Shown piece after piece: positions 53,992 to 62,177 of a stretch of 64,000 nucleotides of DNA (its first letter is position 1; each line of letters begins with the position of its first letter). Origin of the DNA: Priestia endophytica DSM 13796. Its GTDB lineage: Bacteria; Bacillota; Bacilli; Bacillales; Bacillaceae_H. Under the pieces are notes generated by a model. That model saw nothing but the letters and a program-made list of their open reading frames with translations, was not told the origin of the DNA and searched no databases. A program made the position numbers and the translations under genes. The stretch covers positions 62,001-126,000 of the forward strand of contig NZ_FOXX01000006.1 of the NCBI RefSeq assembly GCF_900115845.1. The letters run 5' to 3'.

Positions 53992-54747
53992 TCAATGGAG
54001 AAATCTTTCTGAAAAATGGATCGTATCAAAAATCCGCTGTGCCAACAGATCATATCCTTGCTGAGAAGGATGAATATCAATCTTATTTGGTAAATAGGTT
54101 TGTCTGTTTTGTGAGAACAAATTCTCTGTCGAAACGTAATAAACATGTTCCTGTGAAGAGGCTGCTTTTTGCAGGGCTACATTAAGGTCTAAAACCCGCT
54201 GTTTCAAGTTTTGTTCTTGAAAGGGATTGTCGATGTTTGAAAAAGGAAAATAATATCCAACAACATAAACATCACTCGTTGGGTTAAGATCTCTAATTCG
54301 TTCTAAAATAGTTTCCATGTTTTGCTGTGTTTGCTGTAATAGGCTCTCCCATTCGCTATTGCTAAGCGATACCATATGTTGGCGGTGTGGAGCAATGTAA
54401 TGAAGAAGATCATTTGCTCCTGCTTGTACAGTAATAAGAGACGCATTTTCAACAGAATGAAACAGATTTTCGTGTTTGCTATATGCATTAGCCTCTAAAT
54501 CTTGAAGAAGATTTTCCGTTGTATAACCAGGCACAGCAAACTCTTTTGAAAATGCAACAGAACGGCCTTCCTGTTCAAGAAGAGGGACGAGTTTGTCGCT
54601 ATACCCTTTGCCAACTGTTTTATATGGATTCATTCCTTTTGCTAAAGAGTCGCCAAGAGCTACGTAGTTTACGTCTTGTGCGGAGCCGTAAGCATGTGAA
54701 AATGGGACAATAAGAAATAAAGACAGTAAAAACATTACTTTTTTCAA
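53992..54747 (-). CDS. Secreted GDSL/SGNH hydrolase
   Basis: A 251-residue secreted lipase or esterase. A signal peptide (residues 1-22, ending SHAYGSA) is followed by the GDSL block YVALGDSLAKGMNP with the catalytic Ser, GAND (block III), and the catalytic Asp/His pair in DIHPSQQGYDLL. The start is TTG 54747, with only a weak GTGATG site. Substrate unknown; a cell-wall or lipid ester is possible. Related to the Bacillus YpmR/LipC group. Confidence 0.85.
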   Translation of the reverse strand: MKKVMFLLSLFLIVPFSHAYGSAQDVNYVALGDSLAKGMNPYKTVGKGYSDKLVPLLEQEGRSVAFSKEFAVPGYTTENLLQDLEANAYSKHENLFHSVENASLITVQAGANDLLHYIAPHRQHMVSLSNSEWESLLQQTQQNMETILERIRDLNPTSDVYVVGYYFPFSNIDNPFQEQNLKQRVLDLNVALQKAASSQEHVYYVSTENLFSQNRQTYLPNKIDIHPSQQGYDLLAQRIFDTIHFSERFLH

Positions 54748-54752
54748 CTACA

Positions 54753-55163
54753 TCACTCGCTTTTGTCATCTAAAAATCGTTTGCGAATATGTTCTGGTGG
54801 AATTTCGCATGAAGTTTTCTTTCGAAACCATCGATAGCGGTTCCGCGCTATAATAGAATAAACCTTATCTCGAATAGGGATGGGAATTAGCATGAGTCCA
54901 TATAACAGATTATAAGGAAACGAAAGCTTGCGGGCAATTTTAAGTGCTGCAGTAGATTTACTATAGACTTTCCCATTTGTTATGTAAATAAAGCTATCAA
55001 AGTCATCCTTTGGAAGATTAAATTCCTCTAGCAGCTTCTGTCCATATGATGATTGAAGAGAAGCAAATGATAGAAACTCACTATGATCTCTTTTTATTAA
55101 AAACATAACGCTGCTATTGCAAAATGAACATACTCCATCAAACAATACGACATTATTTTTCAT
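54753..55163 (-). CDS. yuxK: DCC-family thiol-disulfide oxidoreductase, YuxK-like
   Basis: A 136-residue DUF393 protein with the defining N-terminal DGVCSFCNSSVMFLIKRD (DxxCxxC) motif, FASLQS, and a basic C terminus (RNRYRWFRKKTSC). A thioredoxin-like redox role is assumed for the family; no substrate is known. AAAAGGATG precedes the ATG. It lies six bases upstream of the GDSL gene and probably shares its transcript. Confidence 0.82.
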   Translation of the reverse strand: MKNNVVLFDGVCSFCNSSVMFLIKRDHSEFLSFASLQSSYGQKLLEEFNLPKDDFDSFIYITNGKVYSKSTAALKIARKLSFPYNLLYGLMLIPIPIRDKVYSIIARNRYRWFRKKTSCEIPPEHIRKRFLDDKSE

Positions 55164-55250
55164 CCTTTTTGTCTCCTTTTTATTCTTTCCTTTATTTGCA
55201 TGTTTTAAAGATGAAAGAAAGGGAAAAACAGCATATCGTGTTATTAAATT

Positions 55251-55360
55251 TTAACATAAATAATTGACCTTATTATAAGATCGATATGTTAGCTAGAAGA
55301 GCGGGGCGGACCTCTCTCATATAAAGTGTCTCCAACAGGTATGAAAGAGGGGTTTTTAGC
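55251..55360 (+). ncRNA. Candidate structured leader or small RNA
   Basis: TTAACA-N17-TATAAG (55251-55279) resembles a SigA promoter. About ten bases on, TTAGCTAGAAG and TTTTTAGCTAA enclose CCTCTCTCAT and ATGAAAGAGG, nested arms of one long hairpin ending in GGGGTTTTTA. That is a possible terminated transcript of ~75 bases. No RNA family recognised; no following gene in the same direction. Confidence 0.3.
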
Positions 55361-55456
55361 TAATATACTTCAAGATAATGAACAGCAAGGAGAAAAACGC
55401 GAACAGCAAACAGAAAATATACCCCTCCGAATAGAAGAGTGGAAGCTTAACGGAAT

Positions 55457-55501
55457 GATAAAAAAGCAGGTTGCTTTAAACAAAGCAGCCTGCTTTTTTC
55501 A
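55457..55501. terminator. Terminator of the Gly/Tyr-rich protein gene
   Basis: AAAAAAGCAGGTTGCTTT-AAAC-AAAGCAGCCTGCTTTTTT, able to work in both directions. Confidence 0.85.
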
Positions 55502-55750
55502 TTAAATAAAGAAAAGAGATGCAAGGGCAATACCAGTAATAGCCCCAAGAGCAACTCCATACGCTGCTCCATATCCGTATCCATACCCATATCCACCAAA
55601 GTAACCAAAGCCACGACCGCCCTGCATTGGCTGAATAAATACTTGGCGCTGTGTTACATTCAAAATTCTTCCTACGTGTGTGCGTCCATGACGGTCATTA
55701 ATGCGAACCATACGACCTCTGTAGCGACAACATAAGTCATAATATTGCAT
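55502..55750 (-). CDS. Gly/Tyr-rich small protein with Sm-like N terminus
   Basis: Not firmly recognised. 82 residues: residues 1-45 (CRYRGRMVRINDRHGRTHVGRILNVTQRQVFIQP) look like a small beta barrel of the kind seen in Bacillus spore or surface proteins; residues 46-66 are a Gly/Tyr/Phe repeat (GYFGGYGYGYGYG); the end is one hydrophobic helix (VALGAITGIALASLFFI). GGAGGAAAAG precedes the ATG. A spore-coat or membrane-linked role is a guess. Confidence 0.7.
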   Translation of the reverse strand: MQYYDLCCRYRGRMVRINDRHGRTHVGRILNVTQRQVFIQPMQGGRGFGYFGGYGYGYGYGAAYGVALGAITGIALASLFFI

Positions 55751-55821
55751 AGCTTTTCCTCCTTTTCTCTTAGCACTATTAACATATGAGAGAGAGAAAG
55801 GAGATGTATAAGCACTTATCT

Positions 55822-56547
55822 CTATTTTTCTTTTTTAGCTTGAATAATTCGATAGTCTAGCACGCTTTCAAAATCTTTAATTCGCTTCTCATGACCATCG
55901 AGAAAATCATATAGTTCTTTTTCAATATGTGGAGAGAGAATAAACTCTGTTCCATGCTCTATGTCTTCATTATTCGTAGCGAGAGAGGGAAGAGGAGAAA
56001 GAGTAATAGATGTGAATCCTGCTTCTTTAAGAGATTTTTGCCAATCTTCTATTGAAAGAAGCGATTTTAAGTTGTAAAAAGATGAAAGATCTTTTTCTTG
56101 GCTTTTGGTCATTTGAGGTTTTTTTAACATTTCAATAGCTAGTAATGTTCCATCAGGCTGTAAGACTCGGTAAGCTTCTTTTAATCCTTCTTCAAGATTC
56201 ATAAAGTTTAAGACAGACTCATAAAGAACAAAATGAAACAGGTTTTCGTCGTAAGATAGATTTTCAGCATTTTCTTCACGTACTTCAATTGGAATAAGGA
56301 AATCATCAAACCTTTTGGCTGCTTTTTCAACCATTATTTTGTTAACGTCACAAGCATCAACAAAACAGTTATATTCGAGAGAAAGAAATGCAGCAGTCTG
56401 CCCCGTACCACAGCCAACATCTAGTACACTTGTCTTTTCATCAATTTCGTACTGATCAAAAATATGCTTTGTAAGAAGTAATCCTCCAGGATGAGCTCCG
56501 CCAACGCCAAAATTAGCCAGAAAATCAAGATAAGTATACTTTTTCAT
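55822..56547 (-). CDS. Class I SAM-dependent methyltransferase
   Basis: A 241-residue methyltransferase with motif I VLDVGCGTGQTAAFL, the acidic end of strand 2 (VDACDVN), and FHFVLYESVLNFMN. The N terminus YLDFLANFGVGGAHPGGLLLTK is shared by a group of small-molecule methyltransferases in bacilli. The substrate is unknown; menaquinone UbiE-like and SAM-dependent detoxification enzymes are relatives. AGAGGTGAT precedes the ATG. Confidence 0.82.
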   Translation of the reverse strand: MKKYTYLDFLANFGVGGAHPGGLLLTKHIFDQYEIDEKTSVLDVGCGTGQTAAFLSLEYNCFVDACDVNKIMVEKAAKRFDDFLIPIEVREENAENLSYDENLFHFVLYESVLNFMNLEEGLKEAYRVLQPDGTLLAIEMLKKPQMTKSQEKDLSSFYNLKSLLSIEDWQKSLKEAGFTSITLSPLPSLATNNEDIEHGTEFILSPHIEKELYDFLDGHEKRIKDFESVLDYRIIQAKKEK

Positions 56548-56687
56548 CTTATCACCTCTCTAGAGATTAGTCTGCTCTAGCCTATGTTAAAAAGGGAGAA
56601 TAGGGAACAAAATATAAAAATAAGGTTGAATTTTCCGAAAGTTTTAAATATAATAAACTTTATATCTTGTTAGGGGAGTTGACATCA

Positions 56688-57656
56688 TTGAGAGCACTTG
56701 AAAAAATTAGTTCATTTGCTAATAGCACGTTTGCCCTCTGGGTTGTGCTATTTTCGCTATTATCTTTTTTATATCCTTCATCATTTGTTTGGATTAGCGA
56801 TTACATTTCGATTTTATTAGGTATCATTATGTTTGGGATGGGATTAACGCTATCTTTAAACGACTTTAAAGCGGTATTTAAGCAACCAAAAAGCGTTCTT
56901 ATCGGCGTTGTAGGGCAATATACGATAATGCCAGGACTTGCTTATGGACTTGCTGTTTTATTTCAGCTTCCACCTGAAGTTGCAATTGGAGTAATTTTAG
57001 TTGGATGTTGTCCAGGAGGAACAGCTTCTAATGTTATGACTTACTTAGCTAAAGGAAACACAGCATTAAGCGTTGCTGTTACGAGTGTTGCTACCCTTAT
57101 TGCCCCATTTTTGACTCCTGTTTTAATTATGCTTTTTGCAAGTCAATGGCTTGAGGTTTCCGCGTCTTCTCTTTTAGTCTCCATTTTAAAAATCGTGTTG
57201 CTTCCTATTATATTAGGTATTATCGTGAAGCTTTTATTTAAAAACGGAGTTGAAAAAAGCATAAAAGCTCTACCACTCATTTCGGTTATAGGAATTGTGG
57301 CTGTTGCAGCAGGTGTTGTTGCTGTTAATGCAGAATCAATTGCAGATGCAGCTTTAAAAATGATTTTTATTGTTATGCTTCATAACTTATTTGGTTTGTT
57401 TTTCGGTTGGCTTCTTGCTCGTCTTTTCCGTTTAGATGAAGGAAGTCAGAAAGCTCTTTCTATTGAAGTTGGGATGCAAAACTCAGGGCTTGGAGCAGCG
57501 CTTGCTCTAGCACATTTTAGCCCGATTGCAGCTGTACCGAGCGCCATTTTTAGCGTATGGCACAATATTTCAGGACCGCTTCTTGCCACATATTGGGGGA
57601 AAAAGCACGATCGAAAAGAAAAGCGTCAAAAGGAAGAACAAAAGCATGTTGTATAA
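56688..57656 (+). CDS. yocS: Bile acid:sodium symporter family transporter (YocS)
   Basis: A 322-residue BASS transporter with about ten helices: IMFGMGLTLSLNDFKAVF, VGCCPGGTASNVMTYLAKGNTALSVAVTSV and EVGMQNSGLGAALALAHFSP are the family core blocks that form the sodium sites. Plant and bacterial relatives carry pyruvate, pantoate or similar acids; which is carried here is open. AGGGGAG fits TTG 56688 better than TTG 56667. Confidence 0.88.
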   Translation: MRALEKISSFANSTFALWVVLFSLLSFLYPSSFVWISDYISILLGIIMFGMGLTLSLNDFKAVFKQPKSVLIGVVGQYTIMPGLAYGLAVLFQLPPEVAIGVILVGCCPGGTASNVMTYLAKGNTALSVAVTSVATLIAPFLTPVLIMLFASQWLEVSASSLLVSILKIVLLPIILGIIVKLLFKNGVEKSIKALPLISVIGIVAVAAGVVAVNAESIADAALKMIFIVMLHNLFGLFFGWLLARLFRLDEGSQKALSIEVGMQNSGLGAALALAHFSPIAAVPSAIFSVWHNISGPLLATYWGKKHDRKEKRQKEEQKHVV

Positions 57657-57688
57657 AAGCAGCTCTTAAAGAGCTGCTTTTATTTTTC
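57654..57688 (+). terminator. yocS terminator
   Basis: AAAAGCAGCTCTT-AA-AGAGCTGCTTTT then ATTTTT. Confidence 0.85.
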
Positions 57689-57820
57689 CTTTATTTACTG
57701 TTTTAGAAGATATATGATAAAATAAAACACATAAAAGGGAAGCGAACACTTGTCCGTTCTGGGAATCTCATACTATAATAAGAATATGGAAGGTCGTTAC
57801 ATACAAAAAGGAGGAATTTT

Positions 57821-58204
57821 ATGAGTGAAAAGCGCAATCCAAGCGGTTTCTTAGTAAAACAGCGTGCATTTCTTAAGCTTTATATGATTACAATGACAGA
57901 ACAAGAACGATTATATGGTTTACGTTTGCTTGATGTATTACGAGAAGAATTTCGTCCTTTCGGATATCGTCCGAATCACTCTGAAATTTATAAAGCCTTG
58001 CACGACCTTATTGAAGATGGCGTTTTGGAACAAGTGAAAAAGAAAAAAGAAGGCATGAAGCTTCAAGAAGTGGTATACTATCGGTTTGCTGGGGAGAATG
58101 GACATGAAAAAGCAAAAAAATATAAGCGTCAGCTTAAAGTAGAGTTAGATAGATGTCAATCGATGATTCAAAAAGCGGTACGCGATAATTTTGGTATAAA
58201 ATAA
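57821..58204 (+). CDS. rtp: Replication terminator protein Rtp
   Basis: A winged-helix dimer that binds Ter sites and arrests replication forks in the terminus. 127 residues, with a near-identical match to remembered B. subtilis RTP: SGFLVKQRAFLKLYMITMTEQERLYGL, then KKKEGMKLQEVVYYRF and KKYKRQLKVELDRCQ. The C-terminal dimerisation helix is complete. AAAGGAGG precedes the ATG. In B. subtilis, rtp is autoregulated by Ter sites just upstream; I see no clear Ter match in the 57690-57820 spacer. Confidence 0.95.
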   Translation: MSEKRNPSGFLVKQRAFLKLYMITMTEQERLYGLRLLDVLREEFRPFGYRPNHSEIYKALHDLIEDGVLEQVKKKKEGMKLQEVVYYRFAGENGHEKAKKYKRQLKVELDRCQSMIQKAVRDNFGIK

Positions 58205-58233
58205 CCCTAGGAATGTTCCTAGGGTTGTTTCTT
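58203..58233. terminator. Bidirectional terminator rtp/MATE gene
   Basis: AACCCTAGGAA-TG-TTCCTAGGGTT followed by GTTTCTT. Confidence 0.75.
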
Positions 58234-58236
58234 ATA

Positions 58237-59610
58237 TTACGAAGCCGATTTTTCTAATCCTGTTTTCTTTTGCGCATTTTTTTGTACATAAAGCAGTCTA
58301 AAAGCAAGACCAATAGCTCCTACGGCTAATCCTGTAATAAGACCTACCCAATACCCAAATGCGTGAAGGTTTGTGAAATTAGCGAGAGAATATCCCACAG
58401 GAAGACCGATAACCCAGTAGGAAACAAGCGCCATTATAAAGGTTATATTAACATCTTTATGTCCGCGAAGAATCCCTTGAATAGGTGCTTGAATAGCATC
58501 AGAAATCTGAAAGAAAATCGCATATATTAAAAAGACCTTAGTAAGCGCTAGTACGTTAGGATCTGTTGTATAAAGAGATGCGATTGGTTCACGCATAATA
58601 TAAAGGAAGATACCGTTTAAAATAGCTAGGGATAAAGCAATTATAATTCCTAAATGACCATACTTTTTAGCATCATGAGGCCGCTTTGAACCTATCTCAA
58701 ATCCGACCACAATTGTTAGCGCCATCGATACACTTAAAGGAATCATATATAATAAGGAAGCAAAATTCATGGCTGCCTGATGTGAAGCAATTGTAATCGT
58801 ATCATAGACGCTAAGGAAAAGAGTTACTGCTGCAAAAATACTTGTTTCAAAAAAGATAGAAAACCCAATAGGAAGACCAATTTTTAAAATGGTTTTCCAT
58901 TCTGCAAAAGAAACGCGATAAGCGCTCTTAAAAAGCCGAAATTGCCTGAAAGGTTCTATTTGGGAGACGGTAAAAATGGCAATAAAGCAAATCACCCAGT
59001 AGGTAATAGCTGTAGCATACCCAGCTCCAACTCCTCCTAATTTTGGTGCTCCCCATTTCCCGAAAATGAACAAATAATTTAATACAAGATTAACAGGAAG
59101 CGCAATAAGAGTAATTGTCATACTTACGCGTGTTTTTCCTAATGCATCGATAAAGGAGCGAATTGTTGTATAAATGAAAAGAGGAAAAATGCCCAATGAT
59201 AAAGCAATTAAGTAATCTTTTGCAATGTGATGAACTTCATTTGTAATGTCCATCATATGAAGAATGGGATTTAAGAGAAATCCTCCAGCTACGATGACTA
59301 AAATTGACATCGCAATGGCTACATAAATCCCTTGAATAACTGAAAAAGAGACGCGTTTTTTTTGCTCTGCTCCAATCAGTTGAGCTACAATAGGAGTGAC
59401 TGCTAAGAGAATACCTGCAAGACCTGTATAGATAGGCATCCAAATACTTGATCCTATTGCAACACCTGCTAAGTCTTTAGGACTTGCTTTGCCAGACATT
59501 GTTGTATCAAAGAATGTCATAAGGTACATACCAATTTGGGTAATGAAGATTGGAATTAAAATGGATAAAAGCTGTTTGAGTTTTTCACTTGTTGTAAATG
59601 TTTGATACAA
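58237..59610 (-). CDS. yojI: MATE-family multidrug exporter (YojI/NorM-like)
   Basis: A 457-residue protein with twelve hydrophobic segments in two repeats. PIFITQIGMYLMTFFDTTMSGKASPKDLAGVAIGSS is the MATE/NorM start with the conserved Asp, and ASLLYMIPLSVSMALTIVVGFEIG opens the second half. It should export cationic drugs against sodium or protons. The frame starts at ATG 59625, but GGGAGGA fits TTG 59610. B. subtilis yojI is close to rtp as well. Confidence 0.9.
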   Translation of the reverse strand: MYQTFTTSEKLKQLLSILIPIFITQIGMYLMTFFDTTMSGKASPKDLAGVAIGSSIWMPIYTGLAGILLAVTPIVAQLIGAEQKKRVSFSVIQGIYVAIAMSILVIVAGGFLLNPILHMMDITNEVHHIAKDYLIALSLGIFPLFIYTTIRSFIDALGKTRVSMTITLIALPVNLVLNYLFIFGKWGAPKLGGVGAGYATAITYWVICFIAIFTVSQIEPFRQFRLFKSAYRVSFAEWKTILKIGLPIGFSIFFETSIFAAVTLFLSVYDTITIASHQAAMNFASLLYMIPLSVSMALTIVVGFEIGSKRPHDAKKYGHLGIIIALSLAILNGIFLYIMREPIASLYTTDPNVLALTKVFLIYAIFFQISDAIQAPIQGILRGHKDVNITFIMALVSYWVIGLPVGYSLANFTNLHAFGYWVGLITGLAVGAIGLAFRLLYVQKNAQKKTGLEKSAS

Positions 59611-59788
59611 AAAGAATCCTCCCATCTTTTAGTGAATCGTATTCATCCCATGAATTCTAGGAGGTTATCGTATTTTTGTCAACCATTTTTTACATAAGCA
59701 GATGAGCAACAAACTTATAAATTTTTTTATTTTCATAAAAGTAGGACGAAAGGTATAAGAACACTCAAAAGAACAGGATGTGAGCTAT

Positions 59789-60547
59789 ATGGATTTACAA
59801 TTAAAAAATAAAAATGTACTCGTAACAGGAGGCTCAAAAGGAATTGGAAAGGCAATCGCAAAAGCATTTATTGAAGAAGGAGCAAATGTAGGAATTGCAG
59901 CTCGTTCAAAAGAACAACTTGAAAAAGCGAGAGAAGAGCTTGGAGATGTAAGGATATATGAAGTAGATCTCTCTCAACAAAAAGAAAGAGAGAAGCTTTT
60001 TCATCACTTCTTAGAAGATTTCAAAAGAGTGGATGTTTTAGTTAATAATGCTGGAGGAAGCAATGGAGGCAGTGCGTTTGAAACAGAGCTTGATATGTTC
60101 TACGAAGCGATGGAATTAAATTACTTTGCTCCTGTTCATTTAAGCAAGTTAGCAGGAACTCATATGAAAGAAAACGGAGCGGGCAGCCTTATACAGATTA
60201 CCTCTATTTTTGGACGAGAAAGCGGTGGAAAAGTAACATATAACAATGCAAAGGCAGCGCTCATTAGCTTTACAAAGGCTTTTGCAAATGAATGTATTCC
60301 CCATAATGTACGCGTTAATAGTATTGCTCCTGGAAGTATTCTTCATCCAACAGGAAACTGGCAAAAACGCCTTGATGAACATCCAGAGAAAATTAAAAAG
60401 TTTATCGAAGAGGAAATTCCTGCAGGTCGATTTGGAACAGTGGAAGAAGTAGCTAACGCTGTTTTGTTTTTGGCATCGCCAAAGTCATCATGGCTTGTTG
60501 GAACAAGTATTAATGTAGATGGCGGTCAATCTCGTATGAATTTCTAA
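59789..60547 (+). CDS. yoxD: Short-chain dehydrogenase/reductase (YoxD-like)
   Basis: A 252-residue SDR with LVTGGSKGIGKAIAKAF (cofactor loop), VLVNNAGGSNGG, catalytic Ser in IQITSIFG and Tyr-Lys in YNNAKAAL. The C terminus INVDGGQS is that of classical FabG-like SDRs. NADPH is probable from the Arg in AARSKEQ. YoxD is the gene next to rtp in B. subtilis; the reaction is unknown. The frame starts at GTG 59780; ATG 59789 is more likely. Confidence 0.82.
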   Translation: MDLQLKNKNVLVTGGSKGIGKAIAKAFIEEGANVGIAARSKEQLEKAREELGDVRIYEVDLSQQKEREKLFHHFLEDFKRVDVLVNNAGGSNGGSAFETELDMFYEAMELNYFAPVHLSKLAGTHMKENGAGSLIQITSIFGRESGGKVTYNNAKAALISFTKAFANECIPHNVRVNSIAPGSILHPTGNWQKRLDEHPEKIKKFIEEEIPAGRFGTVEEVANAVLFLASPKSSWLVGTSINVDGGQSRMNF

Positions 60548-60554
60548 ATATAGG

Positions 60555-60600
60555 AAGTAAAAAACAAGATAATACCTTATTATCTTGTTTTTTACTTTTT
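60555..60600 (+). terminator. yoxD terminator
   Basis: AGTAAAAAACAAGATAATA and TTATTATCTTGTTTTTTACT form a very long stem, followed by T5. Confidence 0.85.
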
Positions 60601-60745
60601 TGTAGGCCAATAGTATGTTACTAATAATACATTTATGTTAAAAATATTACAAAAATCTTCTTAACTTCGCTGCTTATTCGTGATATGATAATAAAATCAA
60701 AAATTACAAACATGTTACAAGTAAAAATAGAAGCGGGGCTTAATT

Positions 60746-62041
60746 ATGAAGAAAGTGTGTGTTGTTCTGTTCTGTGCGTCTCTTTTATCATTAGGTCTTT
60801 CCCCATATATGTTAAAAGCATTCGCACAAGACTTAACAAGTATTCCAGTTGGGAACGAAGGAGAAGATTCTTTTCGAATCATGGGATACTATTCAGCTAA
60901 CGATAACGTAGATCTTGAAAAAGCAATCCAATGGGAGAGCGTTACTCATGTTATATACGGTAGTTTATATATGGAGAAAGATGGGAGAATCCCTTCACCT
61001 CAAGATACAGAGAAATTAAAAGAGCTTGTCTTAAAAGCACATGAACATGGAGTAAAGGTGCTTATAGATTTGAAAGAAGCGGATGCTAGCGCATACGCGG
61101 CTCTTCCGGCAGAAGAAACTATACAAAAGACATTTAGTGAAGAAGTAAAAAATATTATTCAAACATATGGAGTAGACGGCATCAATGTTGACTGGGCTTC
61201 TCAAGATGAAAAAGAAAAGCAGTTGTTTTATATTGAACTTATTCATGAGCTTGATCAAATTTCGAGTGAAAGTCAAACATTGCTTACCCTTTCTGTTCGT
61301 CATTCTAATAATGAGAACGAAGCAAGTGAATTAAGTGAAGAAGTAAAAAGTATCTTAGCTGCAGTGGATTGGGTGAACATTATGTCTACTAATGACACCG
61401 AAACAATGTCTTACGAAGAGTCAAAGCGAACAATTGCCTACTGGACAGAGCAAGTAGGAGATGGAAATAAAATAACACTTAGCATTCCGGTTTCCGAAAA
61501 CCTGGAGCCTGTTGAAACTAAGTCATTAGCACAGGAACAGAGTAAACCAAAAGATGGAGAAGAAATGCCTAAAACAGAAATAAAAGAAGAAATCCAGGAA
61601 ACCCAGGAAACGAAAGAAACGAAGGAAACAAGGGAAACTCAGAAAACTGTGCAAGAAAAAACAAATCTAGCGCTTAACAAAACAGGTGGCGTAATTGTAT
61701 TAGAGAATGAAGAAAATGCCGAGCAGAACGAAACAACCCTTAAGCAAATTCATAGTACAGTTACAGAAACAGGGGAACCAGAAGAAACACAAACAGAAAA
61801 CAAAGTTAAAAATAAAATGCCAAAAAGCATAAAATGGCAGCCAACGAAAACTTATGAACAAGGTGAAATTGTTAAACATAATGGTGTGCTTTATATGGCT
61901 CAGTGGCCAGTGCAAGAATTTGAACCAGAGAAAAGTAATGTAGCATATTCGCCTTGGGTTGTAGTGGGAACAAATATGGGAAGTGTTTATGCATTATTGC
62001 ATTTACAAAAAGAATGTTCAAACTTTTATTGCTTTAAGTAA
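60746..62041 (+). CDS. Secreted GH18-like protein without catalytic acid, plus CBM5/12-like module
   Basis: A signal peptide (residues 1-28, ending KAFAQ) leads into a GH18 chitinase-like barrel: MGYYSAND (strand 1), THVIYGSLY (strand 2), the strand-4 motif as DGINVDWA at 144-151 where active enzymes have DGxDxDWE, and VNIMSTND (strand 6). The catalytic Glu is Ala and the middle Asp is Asn, so hydrolysis is not expected. After strand 7 (ITLSIPVS) comes a Glu/Thr/Lys repeat (about 258-306), then GGVIVLENEE (strand-8-like), an acidic linker, and WQPTKTYEQGEIVKHNGVLYMAQW (363-410), a chitin-binding-type module. It may bind glycan without cutting it. Confidence 0.75.
   Translation: MKKVCVVLFCASLLSLGLSPYMLKAFAQDLTSIPVGNEGEDSFRIMGYYSANDNVDLEKAIQWESVTHVIYGSLYMEKDGRIPSPQDTEKLKELVLKAHEHGVKVLIDLKEADASAYAALPAEETIQKTFSEEVKNIIQTYGVDGINVDWASQDEKEKQLFYIELIHELDQISSESQTLLTLSVRHSNNENEASELSEEVKSILAAVDWVNIMSTNDTETMSYEESKRTIAYWTEQVGDGNKITLSIPVSENLEPVETKSLAQEQSKPKDGEEMPKTEIKEEIQETQETKETKETRETQKTVQEKTNLALNKTGGVIVLENEENAEQNETTLKQIHSTVTETGEPEETQTENKVKNKMPKSIKWQPTKTYEQGEIVKHNGVLYMAQWPVQEFEPEKSNVAYSPWVVVGTNMGSVYALLHLQKECSNFYCFK
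61595..61648 (+). repeat. Six 9-bp tandem repeats coding (E)-T-(Q/K/R)
   Basis: Units CAGGAAACC, CAGGAAACG, AAAGAAACG, AAGGAAACA, AGGGAAACT, CAGAAAACT in a row, each coding a three-residue ET plus Q/K/R unit within the GH18-like protein. Confidence 0.8.
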
Positions 62042-62052
62042 TCTTAAAATTG

Positions 62053-62088
62053 GAGAAGACTCTCATACATATATGAGGGTCTTTTTTG
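62053..62088 (+). terminator. Terminator of the GH18-like gene
   Basis: AAGACTCTCATA-CATA-TATGAGGGTCTT followed by T4. Confidence 0.8.
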
Positions 62089-62177
62089 ATTACCAAACTT
62101 TCTCTATTGTGAAAACAAAGCAAGCGGGAATAGTAAGAGTATCATCAGCTTTTATAGAGCAAGAAAGGTGAAGAATA

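Noticed and set aside
55341-55505. Rightward frame of about 54 codons before the Gly/Tyr-rich gene
   Set aside because: It runs straight through a strong terminator and has no ribosome site.
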